Translations under genes and position numbers: made by a program
Notes under the pieces: model-generated
Told to the model about the DNA's origin: nothing
Seen by the model: only the letters and a program-made list of their open reading frames with translations
The model's database searches: none
Shown here: piece by piece, positions 41,792 to 50,683 of the stretch
How positions within the stretch are numbered: the first letter of the stretch is position 1
How the letters are laid out: every line of letters begins with the position of its first letter
Source: Plantibacter sp. VKM Ac-2880
Lineage (GTDB): Bacteria; Actinomycetota; Actinomycetes; Actinomycetales; Microbacteriaceae
NCBI RefSeq assembly: GCF_015351235.1
Contig: NZ_JADKSJ010000001.1
Span: forward strand, 1,815,668 to 1,879,667
Length of the DNA: 64,000 bases
Direction: 5' to 3'

Positions 41792-42718
41792 ATGGCCGTC
41801 GTAACCATCCGCCAGCTGCTCGACAGCGGCGTGCACTTCGGGCACCAGACCCGCCGTTGGAACCCGAAGATGAAGCGCTTCATCTTCACCGAGCGTTCCG
41901 GCATCTACATCATCGACCTGCAGCAGTCGCTCGGCTACATCGACCAGGCCTTCGACTTCGTCAAGGAGACGGTCGCCCACGGTGGCACCATCCTCTTCGT
42001 CGGAACGAAGAAGCAGGCGCAGGAAGTCATCGCCGAGCAGGCGACGCGCGTCGGCCAGCCCTACGTCAACCAGCGTTGGCTCGGTGGCCTCCTCACCAAC
42101 TTCCAGACGGTGTCGAAGCGACTCGCCCGCATGAAGGAGCTCGAGGAGCTCGACTTCGAAGACGCCTCCAAGAGCGGCTTCACCAAGAAGGAACTCCTCA
42201 TCAAGAAGCGCGAGCTGGACAAGCTCCACAAGTCGCTCGGTGGTATCCGCAACCTCTCGAAGACGCCGTCCGCCCTCTGGGTCGTCGACACGAAGAAGGA
42301 GCACCTCGCGATCGACGAGGCGCGCAAGCTCGGCATCCCCGTCATCGGCATCCTCGACACCAACTGCGACCCCGACGAGGTCACCTACCCGATCCCGGGT
42401 AACGACGACGCGATCCGTTCCGTCGGCCTGCTGACGCGCATCATCGCCGACGCCGCCGCCGAGGGGCTCATCCAGCGCCACCAGAAGCCGACCGAGGGTG
42501 ACGCCCCGGCCGAGCCGCTCGCCGAGTGGGAGCAGGAGCTGCTCCAGGGTGGCGAGCAGGGTTCCGCCGAGACCGCGAAGGTCGCCGATGAGGCGATCGC
42601 CGCGACCGACGCCGTCGAGTCCGCCCCCGCCGTCGAAGACGTCGAGGTCGCCGCAACCGAGTCCGCCGACGACGCCGCGGGTGCAGCTGCAGCTGAGCCC
42701 GTCGCCGACGAGAAGTAA
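41792..42718 (+). CDS. rpsB: 30S ribosomal protein S2
   Basis: Small-subunit protein of 308 residues. The canonical start [20 protein letters not shown], the motif [10 protein letters not shown] and [12 protein letters not shown] identify it. After about residue 255 an Ala/Glu-rich acidic tail of about 50 residues extends it beyond the usual length. ACAGGAG precedes the ATG. tsf follows after 18 bp, so the two are co-transcribed, and the strong hairpin after tsf ends the operon. Confidence 0.97.
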   Translation: MAVVTIRQLLDSGVHFGHQTRRWNPKMKRFIFTERSGIYIIDLQQSLGYIDQAFDFVKETVAHGGTILFVGTKKQAQEVIAEQATRVGQPYVNQRWLGGLLTNFQTVSKRLARMKELEELDFEDASKSGFTKKELLIKKRELDKLHKSLGGIRNLSKTPSALWVVDTKKEHLAIDEARKLGIPVIGILDTNCDPDEVTYPIPGNDDAIRSVGLLTRIIADAAAEGLIQRHQKPTEGDAPAEPLAEWEQELLQGGEQGSAETAKVADEAIAATDAVESAPAVEDVEVAATESADDAAGAAAAEPVADEK

Positions 42719-42736
42719 TCAAGGAGATCACCAGCA

Positions 42737-43564
42737 ATGGCAAACTTTTCTCTTGCTGACCTGAAGGTGCTGCGCGAGCAGCTCGGCACCGGCATGGTCG
42801 ACACCAAGAACGCTCTCGTCGAAGCCGATGGCGACGTCGAGAAGGCGACCGAGATCCTCCGCCTCAAGGGTGCGAAGGGCAACGCGAAGCGTGCCGACCG
42901 CTCCACGAGCGAGGGCCTCGTCGCCGCGAAGGAGAACGGCGACACCGCCACCCTCATCGAGCTCGCCTGCGAGACCGACTTCGTCGCGAAGGGTGAGAAG
43001 TTCCTCGCCCTCGCCGACCTCGTCCTCGACGCGGTCGTCGCCGCCGGCGCGACCACCGTCGAGGAGGGGAACGCGGCTCCGGCCGACGGCAAGACCGTCG
43101 CCGAGGTCATCGCGGACTCCGCAGCGATCATCGGTGAGAAGTTCGAACTCCGCCGCCTCGCGGTGGTCCAGGGCGAGCACTTCGCCGTGTACCTCCACAA
43201 GACCAACAAGGACCTGCCCGCGCAGGTCGGCGTGGTCGTCGGCTACACGGGTGACGACGCGGAGACGGCTCGCAGCATCGCGCAGCACATCTCCTTCGCC
43301 AACCCGTCCTACCTCAGCCGCGACGACGTCCCGGCCGACGAGGTCGAGAAGGAGCGCGAGATCGTCACCGAGATCTCGAAGAACGAGGGCAAGCCCGAGG
43401 CGGCTCTGCCGAAGATCGTCGAAGGCCGAGTGACCTCGTACTTCAAGCAGGTGGCGCTCCTCGAGCAGGACTATGCCAAGGACAACAAGCTGTCCGTGCA
43501 GAAGGTGCTCGCTGACGCGGGCCTCACCGTGACCGGGTTCGCCCGCTTCAAGGTCGGCGCGTAG
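42737..43564 (+). CDS. tsf: Elongation factor Ts
   Basis: Nucleotide-exchange factor for EF-Tu. The 275-residue chain starts FSLADLKVLREQLGTGMVDT, has the TDFVAKGEKF segment typical of the core domain, and ends with VSSYFKQV-like VTSYFKQVALLEQ. AAGGAG lies 10 nt before the ATG. It is the second gene of rpsB-tsf and is followed at once by a strong hairpin terminator. Confidence 0.97.
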   Translation: MANFSLADLKVLREQLGTGMVDTKNALVEADGDVEKATEILRLKGAKGNAKRADRSTSEGLVAAKENGDTATLIELACETDFVAKGEKFLALADLVLDAVVAAGATTVEEGNAAPADGKTVAEVIADSAAIIGEKFELRRLAVVQGEHFAVYLHKTNKDLPAQVGVVVGYTGDDAETARSIAQHISFANPSYLSRDDVPADEVEKEREIVTEISKNEGKPEAALPKIVEGRVTSYFKQVALLEQDYAKDNKLSVQKVLADAGLTVTGFARFKVGA

Positions 43565-43574
43565 CAGTTGTGAC

Positions 43575-43610
43575 GGGGTCCGGATCGCCAGTGGCGATCC
43601 GGACCCCTTT
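43575..43610 (+). terminator. Terminator after tsf
   Basis: GGGGTCCGGATCGCC and its exact complement form a 15-bp stem with a 3-nt AGT loop, followed by TTT. It lies 10 bp after the tsf stop and separates rpsB-tsf from pyrH. Confidence 0.85.
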
Positions 43611-43700
43611 GCGTGCACGGGCATACCCGTGCATGCCGGATCGGTGACGATCCAGCCGAGGAGTCGCCGCTTGTCGCGGACAGGGCGTGGCTCCGGGCAC

Positions 43701-43706
43701 TAGGTT
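43701..43706 (+). promoter_or_regulatory. Candidate pyrH -10 box
   Basis: TAGGTT fits TAnnnT, lies after the tsf terminator, and leaves a leader of about 20 nt that contains GGGAGGACAGG ahead of the pyrH ATG. Confidence 0.4.
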
Positions 43707-43733
43707 GTGTGAGGGACGAGGGAGGACAGGCGG

Positions 43734-44447
43734 ATGCCGGAGAAGAAGCGCAGGGTACTGCTCAAGCTGTCAGGTGAGGCGTTCGGAGGCGGCCAGCTGG
43801 GCGTCAATCCTGACGTCGTCGGGTCGATCGCCCGGGAGATCGCCGAAGCGACCGCCGAGGTCGAGGTCGCCGTGGTCGTCGGAGGAGGCAACTTCTTCCG
43901 TGGCGCGGAGCTCAGCCAGCGCGGGATGGACCGCGGGCGAGCCGATTACATGGGCATGCTCGGAACGGTGATGAACGCCCTCGCACTCCAGGACTTCCTG
44001 GAGCAGGCCGGCGCCGCGACCCGCGTGCAGTCCGCCATCGCCATGACGCAGGTCGCCGAGCCGTACATTCCACTCCGCGCCGAGCGACACCTCGAGAAGG
44101 GTCGCGTCGTGATCTTCGGCGCCGGCGCCGGATTGCCCTACTTCTCGACCGACACCGTCTCGGCGCAGCGCGCGCTGGAGATCGGCGCTGTCGAGGTGCT
44201 CGTCGCGAAGAACGGTGTCGACGGGGTCTACACCGCCGACCCGCGCGTCGACCCGACCGCGACGAAGATCGACACGATCTCCTACCAAGAGGCACTCCAG
44301 CAGAGCCTCAAGGTCGTCGACTCGACGGCGTTCAGCCTCTGCATGGACAACGGGATGCCGATGCGGGTCTTCGGCATGGAACCCGCCGGGAACGTGACGG
44401 CAGCCATCCGTGGCGCCGCGATCGGCACCCTCGTCACCTCGGCGTAG
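43734..44447 (+). CDS. pyrH: UMP kinase
   Basis: Amino-acid-kinase family enzyme converting UMP to UDP. The 237-residue chain starts [14 protein letters not shown] and has [11 protein letters not shown] and [16 protein letters not shown], all typical of bacterial PyrH hexamers. A GGGAGGA ribosome site precedes the ATG. frr follows 72 bp later with its own likely -10 box, so pyrH and frr may be transcribed both together and separately. Confidence 0.97.
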   Translation: MPEKKRRVLLKLSGEAFGGGQLGVNPDVVGSIAREIAEATAEVEVAVVVGGGNFFRGAELSQRGMDRGRADYMGMLGTVMNALALQDFLEQAGAATRVQSAIAMTQVAEPYIPLRAERHLEKGRVVIFGAGAGLPYFSTDTVSAQRALEIGAVEVLVAKNGVDGVYTADPRVDPTATKIDTISYQEALQQSLKVVDSTAFSLCMDNGMPMRVFGMEPAGNVTAAIRGAAIGTLVTSA

Positions 44448-44483
44448 GCGGCAGGGCGGCCCGGCTCTGCGTCGTCGCCCGAC

Positions 44484-44489
44484 TAGACT
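44484..44489 (+). promoter_or_regulatory. Candidate frr -10 box
   Basis: TAGACT fits TAnnnT. Transcription would start near 44496, giving a leader of about 24 nt containing the AAAGGAG ribosome site of frr. Confidence 0.45.
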
Positions 44490-44519
44490 GAACCCAGTAA
44501 TGCAATCAAAGGAGTGCTC

Positions 44520-45074
44520 GTGATCGCGGATGTCCTCTCGGATGTTGGTACCCGGATGTCGAAGGCCGTCGAGGCCGCGAAGGATGACTTCGCCACGGTG
44601 CGTACGGGTCGCGCCAACCCCCAGCTGTTCCAGAAGGTGCTGGTGAGCTACTACGGCACGCCGACCCCGCTCGCCCAGCTCGCCTCCCTGCAGAACCAGG
44701 AGGCGCGCACCATCGTCGTGACACCCTACGACAAGACCGCGCTGCGCGACATCGAGCAGGCGATCCGGGACATCCCGAACCTCGGCGCCAATCCGACGAA
44801 CGACGGCACGGTCATCCGGGTCACGATGCCGGAGCTGACCGCCGAGCGTCGCAAGGAGTACGTGAAGATCGTCCGCGGTAAGGGCGAAGACGCCAAGGTC
44901 TCCATCCGGAACATCCGTCGCAAGGGCAAGGACGACCTCGAAGCCCTCAAGAGCGAGGTCGGGGATGACGACGTCGCGCGCGGGGAGAAGGAGCTCGAGG
45001 CCGTCACCAAGTCGCACATCGACGCCGTCGACGCCGCGCTGAAGGCCAAGGAGACCGAGCTGCTCTCGATCTGA
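44520..45074 (+). CDS. frr: Ribosome recycling factor
   Basis: Splits ribosomes after termination together with EF-G. The 184-residue helical chain has the standard [20 protein letters not shown], then [16 protein letters not shown] and [19 protein letters not shown]. The GTG at 44520 is preferred because AAAGGAG lies 5 nt upstream; a GTG at 44514 overlaps that site. It sits between pyrH and cdsA as in most bacteria. Confidence 0.97.
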   Translation: MIADVLSDVGTRMSKAVEAAKDDFATVRTGRANPQLFQKVLVSYYGTPTPLAQLASLQNQEARTIVVTPYDKTALRDIEQAIRDIPNLGANPTNDGTVIRVTMPELTAERRKEYVKIVRGKGEDAKVSIRNIRRKGKDDLEALKSEVGDDDVARGEKELEAVTKSHIDAVDAALKAKETELLSI

Positions 45075-45145
45075 GCCGCTGTCCGTCTGCTGATTCCGTT
45101 CGCCGCCCGGTCAATCGATCGACGGCCGGCCCGCTGGAGGTACCT

Positions 45146-46192
45146 GTGGAAGACGATGTCGCTTCCGGGCGGTCGACTGAACCGGCGACGCCGGAACCCG
45201 GCAAAGCCGGCAAGGTCGGACCGCAGGAGCTGCGGTCGCAGCTGAAGGACCGTCGGGCGAAGTTCGAGCGCCAGGTCGAGGTCACCAGAGCCGACATCGA
45301 GCGCCAGGTCCAGGCTACGAAGGCGCAGTTCGACGCGACGAACGAGCGCATCGAAGCCCGTGTCGGCCGCAACCTGGTCAACGCCATCCTCATCGGGGTG
45401 GCAGCCGGCGGCATCATGCTCGTGAGCCTCATCATCTTCAAGGTGATCTTCGTGGTGCTCGCGTCGGCCGTCGTGGCCTTCGCAACACTGGAACTGCGCA
45501 AGGCCCTGGAGCACACCGGCCGTCGGGTTCCGGCGATCCCGACGGTGATCTCGGCGGTCGCCATGCAACCGGCCGCCTTCTTCCTGCACGACGTGTGGCG
45601 GTGGTCTGTCGTCCTCCTCGGCATCCTGCTGGTCATCGTCTGGCGGGTGGCCGAGCAGCTCATCGCCACCAGGCGCACGGATCTCCCGACACTCGTCCGC
45701 GATCTGGCATCGGGGACCTTCATCCAGGTCTACGTGCCGTTCCTCGCGTCCTTCGCCGTCTACCTCGTCGCCCAACCGGACGGCGAGTGGTGGACGCTCG
45801 CCTTCCTGATCCTCGTCATCTGCGTCGATGTCGGCGCCTACGCGAGCGGTCTGTCCTTCGGCAAGCACAAGATGGCGCCCGTGATCAGCCCGAACAAGAC
45901 GTGGGAGGGCTTCGCCGGGGCCGGTGTCGCGGCGGTCGTGGCAGGTGTCCTCCTCGCCATCCTGATGCTCGGCGTCCCGTGGTGGGTGGGCGTCCTCCTC
46001 GGTCTCCTGCTCCTCGGGAGCGCGACGGTCGGCGACCTCGCCGAGTCGCTCATCAAACGCGACATCGGCGTGAAGGACATGAGTTCGTGGCTTCCCGGGC
46101 ACGGTGGATTCCTGGATCGACTCGACTCCATCCTGCCCTCGGCCGTCGTCGCCTACGTGGTCTACCTGCTCTTCGGCGGGCTCGCGAGTTGA
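45146..46192 (+). CDS. cdsA: Phosphatidate cytidylyltransferase
   Basis: Integral membrane enzyme making CDP-diacylglycerol for phospholipid synthesis. The 348-residue chain has a charged, coiled-coil-prone N-terminal extension of about 75 residues, about eight membrane spans, and the C-terminal signature VGDLAESLIKRDIGVKD followed by LPGHGGFLDRLDS. The GTG at 45146 follows GGAGGT. The N-terminal extension is longer than in E. coli but common in actinobacteria. Confidence 0.94.
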   Translation: MEDDVASGRSTEPATPEPGKAGKVGPQELRSQLKDRRAKFERQVEVTRADIERQVQATKAQFDATNERIEARVGRNLVNAILIGVAAGGIMLVSLIIFKVIFVVLASAVVAFATLELRKALEHTGRRVPAIPTVISAVAMQPAAFFLHDVWRWSVVLLGILLVIVWRVAEQLIATRRTDLPTLVRDLASGTFIQVYVPFLASFAVYLVAQPDGEWWTLAFLILVICVDVGAYASGLSFGKHKMAPVISPNKTWEGFAGAGVAAVVAGVLLAILMLGVPWWVGVLLGLLLLGSATVGDLAESLIKRDIGVKDMSSWLPGHGGFLDRLDSILPSAVVAYVVYLLFGGLAS

Positions 46193-46247
46193 GCCGTCGG
46201 CCAGCTCGGTTTCGCCTGATCAGTCCGTGATGGGGGAGAATGGTCCG

Positions 46248-46805
46248 GTGAGCACGATCTTCCCCACCTCCAAGCGTTCGAAGCGTGGCTACGATCCGGC
46301 CGAGGTCGACGAATTCCTCGACCGCGCTCGCGCGGCCTACGCACAGGACGCCGAGGCCGACGCCGACACGCTGCTGTCCGCTGGGGACATCCGTCAGGTG
46401 GCCTTTCGACTGGTGCGCGGTGGGTACAGCACCGAGCACGTCGATGCCGCGCTGGAGCGCCTCGAGGACGCCTTCTCCCTCCGGGAGCGCGAGCGGTCCG
46501 TGGAGGAGCGAGGCGCGAAGGAGTGGCTTCGCGACGCCCGTGGCACCGCGCAGGTCATCCTCAACCGGCTGACCCGTCCCGAGGGTCAACGGTTCAACCG
46601 GGTGAGTTTCCTCGCGCGGGGGTACAGCCGGAAGGACGTCGACGCTTTAGCCGACCGCCTCGTCGCCTACTTCCACGACGGGACGCCGCTCAGTGTCGAC
46701 CGTGTGCGGACCGCCGTGTTCCGTAATGAATGGGCCGGCTATCGCGAGTCGCAGGTCGACGCCCTGCTCGACAGCGTCGTCGACGTCATGCTGGCGGTTC
46801 GCTGA
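46248..46805 (+). CDS. DivIVA-like protein with four DivI1A repeats
   Basis: A 185-residue soluble protein made of four copies of a short DivI1A-type motif: GYDPAEVDEFLDRARAAY, GYSTEHVDAALERLEDAF, GYSRKDVDALADRLVAYF and GYRESQVDALLDSVVDVM. Such proteins are found in actinobacteria and are linked by name to the DivIVA polar-growth family, but this type lacks DivIVA's long coiled coil. The GTG at 46248 is chosen because GGGGGAG lies 8 nt upstream; an ATG at 46230 is in frame. It follows cdsA and precedes a cell-wall hydrolase-like gene. Confidence 0.8.
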   Translation: MSTIFPTSKRSKRGYDPAEVDEFLDRARAAYAQDAEADADTLLSAGDIRQVAFRLVRGGYSTEHVDAALERLEDAFSLRERERSVEERGAKEWLRDARGTAQVILNRLTRPEGQRFNRVSFLARGYSRKDVDALADRLVAYFHDGTPLSVDRVRTAVFRNEWAGYRESQVDALLDSVVDVMLAVR

Positions 46806-46859
46806 GGGTCCTCCTCTGCGGTGGCCTGTTCCGGTGTTCTCGGCTACCATCGATGCATC

Positions 46860-47549
46860 GTGCCTCAACACTCAACTGACGTGACTCCATGGAAACCATC
46901 AGCCCAGCCGAACTCCGGCAAGGCTGTTCAGTCCTACCGTCGTCCGCGTTCGCGTGGCAAGAAGGTCCTCGGGATCTTCGCGGCCACTGCGGCGTTCGGC
47001 TTCGTGGCGGTGACGATGGTCGACCCGACCTCGAGCGTGGTGGCATCCTCCTACGCTGAGAAGCAGGCACAGTTCGGCGGGAACGCCGCGCAGTCGGTGG
47101 TGGCCAGCTCGAACTTCCAGTACACCTTCGCTCGCGACAGCTACGAGGTCGTCGCCCCGCCGCCCCCGCCGCCACCCGTGGCCGCTCCGGCCGCGACGGA
47201 CAAGGGCTCCTCGTCGGGCAGTGCTCCCGCGGCGGGAACGCCCGACCCGGGTACGGCTCAGGCCATCGCCTATGACATGGTGATGGCGAACGGCTGGGGA
47301 GAGGGCGAGTACAGCTGCCTCGTGTCCCTCTGGAACCGTGAGTCCGGCTGGAACGTGTACGCGTACAACGCGAGTTCCGGCGCGACCGGTATCCCGCAGG
47401 CGCTGCCGGGCTCGAAGATGGCTTCCGCAGGTGCGGACTGGGCGACCAACCCGGCCACGCAGATCACCTGGGGGCTCGGGTACATCACGAGCCGCTACAG
47501 CACTCCGTGCGGTGCGTGGGCCCATTCGGAGTCGAACGGCTGGTACTGA
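46860..47549 (+). CDS. Secreted lytic-transglycosylase-like protein
   Basis: A 229-residue exported protein. A basic stretch and membrane span (KVLGIFAATAAFGFVAVTMV) near residues 35-55 act as signal or anchor. A Pro-rich linker with PPPPPPP follows, then a C-terminal domain of about 95 residues resembling SLT-like cell-wall hydrolases (SLWNRESGWNVYAYNASSGA with the likely catalytic Glu, then TWGLGYITSRY and a Cys pair). TACCAT (46845-46850) ends 9 nt before the GTG at 46860, so the leader is minimal or absent; a GTG at 46881 is also possible. Confidence 0.75.
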   Translation: MPQHSTDVTPWKPSAQPNSGKAVQSYRRPRSRGKKVLGIFAATAAFGFVAVTMVDPTSSVVASSYAEKQAQFGGNAAQSVVASSNFQYTFARDSYEVVAPPPPPPPVAAPAATDKGSSSGSAPAAGTPDPGTAQAIAYDMVMANGWGEGEYSCLVSLWNRESGWNVYAYNASSGATGIPQALPGSKMASAGADWATNPATQITWGLGYITSRYSTPCGAWAHSESNGWY

Positions 47550-47593
47550 TCCGACCCGCGCGCCCGCTCGACGGGTGTCGGAGAGGCTGTGCC

Positions 47594-47599
47594 TAGACT
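47594..47599 (+). promoter_or_regulatory. -10 box of leaderless zinc-ribbon gene
   Basis: TAGACT ends 6 nt before the ATG at 47606 with no ribosome site between them. Confidence 0.5.
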
Positions 47600-47605
47600 T
47601 GACCC

Positions 47606-47896
47606 ATGCCTCGACATCACCGCCATCGGCCTCGGCCAGGCGACGACGAGGGCAACGGGCTCGACCGGCTGCTGGCGGGGTGGAAGCGCACCGAGGACCA
47701 CCGGGACGGTTCCTGGCATGTCCAGCCGGTGTCCGGTTCCAGCGCACAGAAGACCTACATCTGCCCGGGCTGCGGGCAGACGATCCCGCCCGGTACCGCG
47801 CACGTGGTGACCTGGCGTGCGGACGGGGTGCTGGGGGATCAGGCGGACATCGCCGCCCGTCGCCATTGGCATGACCGTTGTTGGCGGATCCGTTGA
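47606..47896 (+). CDS. Small zinc-ribbon protein
   Basis: A 96-residue basic protein. The C-terminal half has a CPGC pair and later HWHDRCW, giving Cys/His ligands for one zinc. The N-terminal half is rich in Arg, His and Asp. Close relatives in actinobacteria are sometimes labelled ATP/GTP-binding protein without evidence; no P-loop is present here. The start is probably leaderless. Function is unknown. Confidence 0.75.
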   Translation: MPRHHRHRPRPGDDEGNGLDRLLAGWKRTEDHRDGSWHVQPVSGSSAQKTYICPGCGQTIPPGTAHVVTWRADGVLGDQADIAARRHWHDRCWRIR

Positions 47897-47951
47897 GCCC
47901 GGTCCGGTCGACCGGTGACGCGAACGTTCCGCTCCGAGGAGGAGACACCCC

Positions 47952-48695
47952 ATGACCGACACCATCGAGATCCGCGGCGGGACCGAGCTGCCCGCCGTCC
48001 GCGAGGACATCGAGCTGCGCACCAGCGACGGCCTGACCCTCGTCGGCGAACTCGCCGTGCCGGCGGACGGCCCGATCGTCGCGACCCTGGTGACCCTGCA
48101 CCCGCTGCCGACCGCCGGCGGATTCATGGACTCCCATGTGCTCCGCAAGGCCGCCGCGCGCCTGCCGGCCCTGGCGGGGGTCGCCGTCCTCCGGTTCAAC
48201 ACGCGGGGGACCTCGTCGCCGCGCGGGACGAGCGACGGCGCTTTCGACGGCGGCGTGGCTGAACGGGCGGACGTCGAGGCCGCGTTGGCCTTCGTCGCGG
48301 AGCGCGGACTCCCGCACCCCTGGTTGCTCGGGTGGTCGTTCGGAACCGAGTTGGCGTTGAAGTACGGACGCGAGGCGGCCGTCGACGGGGTGATCCTCCT
48401 CTCGCCGCCGCTCCATCGGACCACCGAAGACGAGTTGCGCGCATGGGCCGACGACGAACGCCCGATGATCGTGCTCGTCCCGGAGTTCGACGACTTCCTC
48501 CGGCCACCGGAGGCGGCGGAGCGCTTCAACGTCCTCCCTCGGGCGACACTCGTACCGGTCGACGGCGCGAAGCACCTCTGGGTGGGGGAGAGCCAGACCC
48601 GACGCGTCCTCACCGAGATCGTGGCAGCGGTGCACCCCGAGGCGTTACCGCTGCCGACGGAGTGGCCGACGCCCGATCGTTCAGCGGCCGTCTAG
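47952..48695 (+). CDS. Alpha/beta hydrolase
   Basis: A 247-residue cytosolic hydrolase. The nucleophile Ser is in GWSFGTELALKYG, the oxyanion region precedes it at HPLPTAGGFMDS, an Asp candidate is in LVPEFDDFLRPP and the His is in DGAKHLWVGE. The family includes serine hydrolases active on short acyl or dipeptidyl substrates; the substrate cannot be assigned. GGAGGAG lies 7 nt before the ATG. It stands as a single gene between the zinc-ribbon gene and a large membrane protein gene. Confidence 0.85.
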   Translation: MTDTIEIRGGTELPAVREDIELRTSDGLTLVGELAVPADGPIVATLVTLHPLPTAGGFMDSHVLRKAAARLPALAGVAVLRFNTRGTSSPRGTSDGAFDGGVAERADVEAALAFVAERGLPHPWLLGWSFGTELALKYGREAAVDGVILLSPPLHRTTEDELRAWADDERPMIVLVPEFDDFLRPPEAAERFNVLPRATLVPVDGAKHLWVGESQTRRVLTEIVAAVHPEALPLPTEWPTPDRSAAV

Positions 48696-48814
48696 CCGCC
48701 TCCCAGTCACGTCCGATAGCCTGAACCACCTGCGTCTCGTGCCGGCCCGACCCGCCGGAGCCCGTCGGGCGCATGATCACCCGCGTCGTCCCCGGCGCCA
48801 GAGGAGAGTATTCC

Positions 48815-50683
48815 GTGCGTTTCGTTCTCGCCATCGCCGCGTTCGTCGTGGCTGCCGTCATGATCGTGACCGGCATCGCGCAACGGACCGTGTTCCTCCA
48901 ACCGGGCACGTTCAGCCTGTCGGCGACGGTGGACGACGGCGACCGCTTCATCGTCGTCCCCGGGAGTGTGCTGCAGTCGCAGCCGGGTGCGCAGTCCATC
49001 GTCGCGAGTGCCGGCGGTGACACACAGGTGTTCATGAGCTACGGACGCGCGGACGACATCACCGCCTGGCTGGGGGACGAGCCGTACAGCCGGGTCGGCG
49101 TGAACAGTGCCGGGACCGCGCTGACGACGACGAGCGTCGTCCCAGACGCCGACGGCTCCACGGACGACGGCGACGCGTCACCGAGCGACCAGCCCTCGAC
49201 CGCTCCCTCCCCGGAGCCGACCGCAGCCACCCCCACCGACGACAAGGGTCCCGACCCGCGCGGGTCGGACCTCTGGCTCGGTGAGTACGACGAGGCGGGC
49301 GCCGTCATCGCGACGGTGAACCTTCCGAAGGACATCGACGTCCTCATCGCGACCGACGGCAGCGCGGCCGCCCCAGACTCCCTCCGCCTCTCCTGGCCGC
49401 TCGACAACGCCACACCGTGGGCGGGGCCGCTGATCGCGGGCGGCATCGTCGTCCTGCTGGCCGGCATCGTGTTGTACCTCTCGGGCATCCAGCGGATGCG
49501 TCGCTCCCGCGGCCCGCGCCGCAAGGGTCCCGGCCAAGGACAGAAGGGCCTCACCAAGATGTCGAGACAGCCGAAGCCGCGTCGTCCCCGAGAGCTCGGC
49601 GCCGGCAAGACCAAGGGCGGTCCGCTCCGCCGTTCCCTGGTGATCGGGGTGCCCCTCGTCCTCGTCGGGACGCTCGGGCTGAGCGGATGTTCGCAGGACT
49701 ACTGGCCCACGATCGGTGCGCCGTCCCCGACGCCGACGGTGACTGCGACCGACCTCCCGGCTGACAGCCAGGATCAGGACTTCGCTGCCCCCGTCGTCAC
49801 CGTTCCGCAGGTGGAGCGCATCGTGTCGCGCATCTCGACCGCTGCCTCCGAGGCCGACGCCGCGCTCGACGGCACCGCCGCAGCGGTCCGGTTCGCCGGT
49901 CCGGCGCTCGCGGAACGCACCGCGAACTACGCCCTCCGTGCGAAGGTCGCCGACGCCGCCGGTGCGACGCCCATCCCGGCGTCGCCCGTCACCCTCACCC
50001 TGCCGCAGGCGACCGACGCGTGGCCGCGCACCGTGATGACCGCGATCCAGGACAAGTCGGACGAGACGGTGTCGCCGACGGTCCTCGTCATGACGCAAGA
50101 GGACCCGCGGTCGAACTACCAGGTCGTCTACGCGGAGAAGCTCCTCGAAGGCGCACGGCTCGAGAACGTGGCTCCGGCGACGATCGGCGCTGCGAGTGTC
50201 CCGCCGGATTCGAAGCTGCTCGTCATGCCACCCGAGCAGATCGCCGCGGCGTACGCCGACATCATCACCAACGGTGACGCGAGTTCGTTCGCCGGTCTCT
50301 TCGACGCCGACGGCGACGTCTTCCGCACGCAGGTCGCCGCCGACCGCGCGACGAAGGCCGCCGGCCTGCCGACGACCGCGAGCATCGCCTTCTCGGCCGC
50401 CGCCGGGACCGGGCCGAACGTCGCACTGGCGACCAACGACTCGGGTGCGATCGTGGCGGTCAACGTCCAGGAGGGTGAGACGGTCAGCGTCGTCACCGCC
50501 GGTGCTACCGTGAAACCTCAGGGTGCTGTCGCCGCGCTCTCGGGGATCACCGAGAGCGCGAAGGGCACGCAGGCCACTTACGGCGACCAGCTCCTGTTCT
50601 ACGTGCCAGCCGTCAACTCCGGAGAGAAGATCACTTTGCTCGGTTTCACCCAGACCCTCACCGCCGCATCGGAGCTCCCGTGA
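48815..50683 (+). CDS. Two-part membrane/lipoprotein-like protein
   Basis: A 622-residue protein of uncertain family. The first half has an N-terminal span (FVLAIAAFVVAAVMIVTG), an external Ser/Thr/Pro-rich domain and a second span (LIAGGIVVLLAGIVLYLSGI). A strongly basic, Arg/Lys/Gly-rich stretch follows. Then, in mid-chain near residues 275-290, comes a hydrophobic segment ending LGLSGC, just like a lipoprotein signal, and a 330-residue domain follows it. It looks like a membrane protein fused to a lipoprotein. The GTG at 48815 has GAGGAG 8 nt upstream; the ATG at 48773 has none. Its stop overlaps the thioredoxin-TPR gene as GTGA. Confidence 0.75.
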   Translation: MRFVLAIAAFVVAAVMIVTGIAQRTVFLQPGTFSLSATVDDGDRFIVVPGSVLQSQPGAQSIVASAGGDTQVFMSYGRADDITAWLGDEPYSRVGVNSAGTALTTTSVVPDADGSTDDGDASPSDQPSTAPSPEPTAATPTDDKGPDPRGSDLWLGEYDEAGAVIATVNLPKDIDVLIATDGSAAAPDSLRLSWPLDNATPWAGPLIAGGIVVLLAGIVLYLSGIQRMRRSRGPRRKGPGQGQKGLTKMSRQPKPRRPRELGAGKTKGGPLRRSLVIGVPLVLVGTLGLSGCSQDYWPTIGAPSPTPTVTATDLPADSQDQDFAAPVVTVPQVERIVSRISTAASEADAALDGTAAAVRFAGPALAERTANYALRAKVADAAGATPIPASPVTLTLPQATDAWPRTVMTAIQDKSDETVSPTVLVMTQEDPRSNYQVVYAEKLLEGARLENVAPATIGAASVPPDSKLLVMPPEQIAAAYADIITNGDASSFAGLFDADGDVFRTQVAADRATKAAGLPTTASIAFSAAAGTGPNVALATNDSGAIVAVNVQEGETVSVVTAGATVKPQGAVAALSGITESAKGTQATYGDQLLFYVPAVNSGEKITLLGFTQTLTAASELP

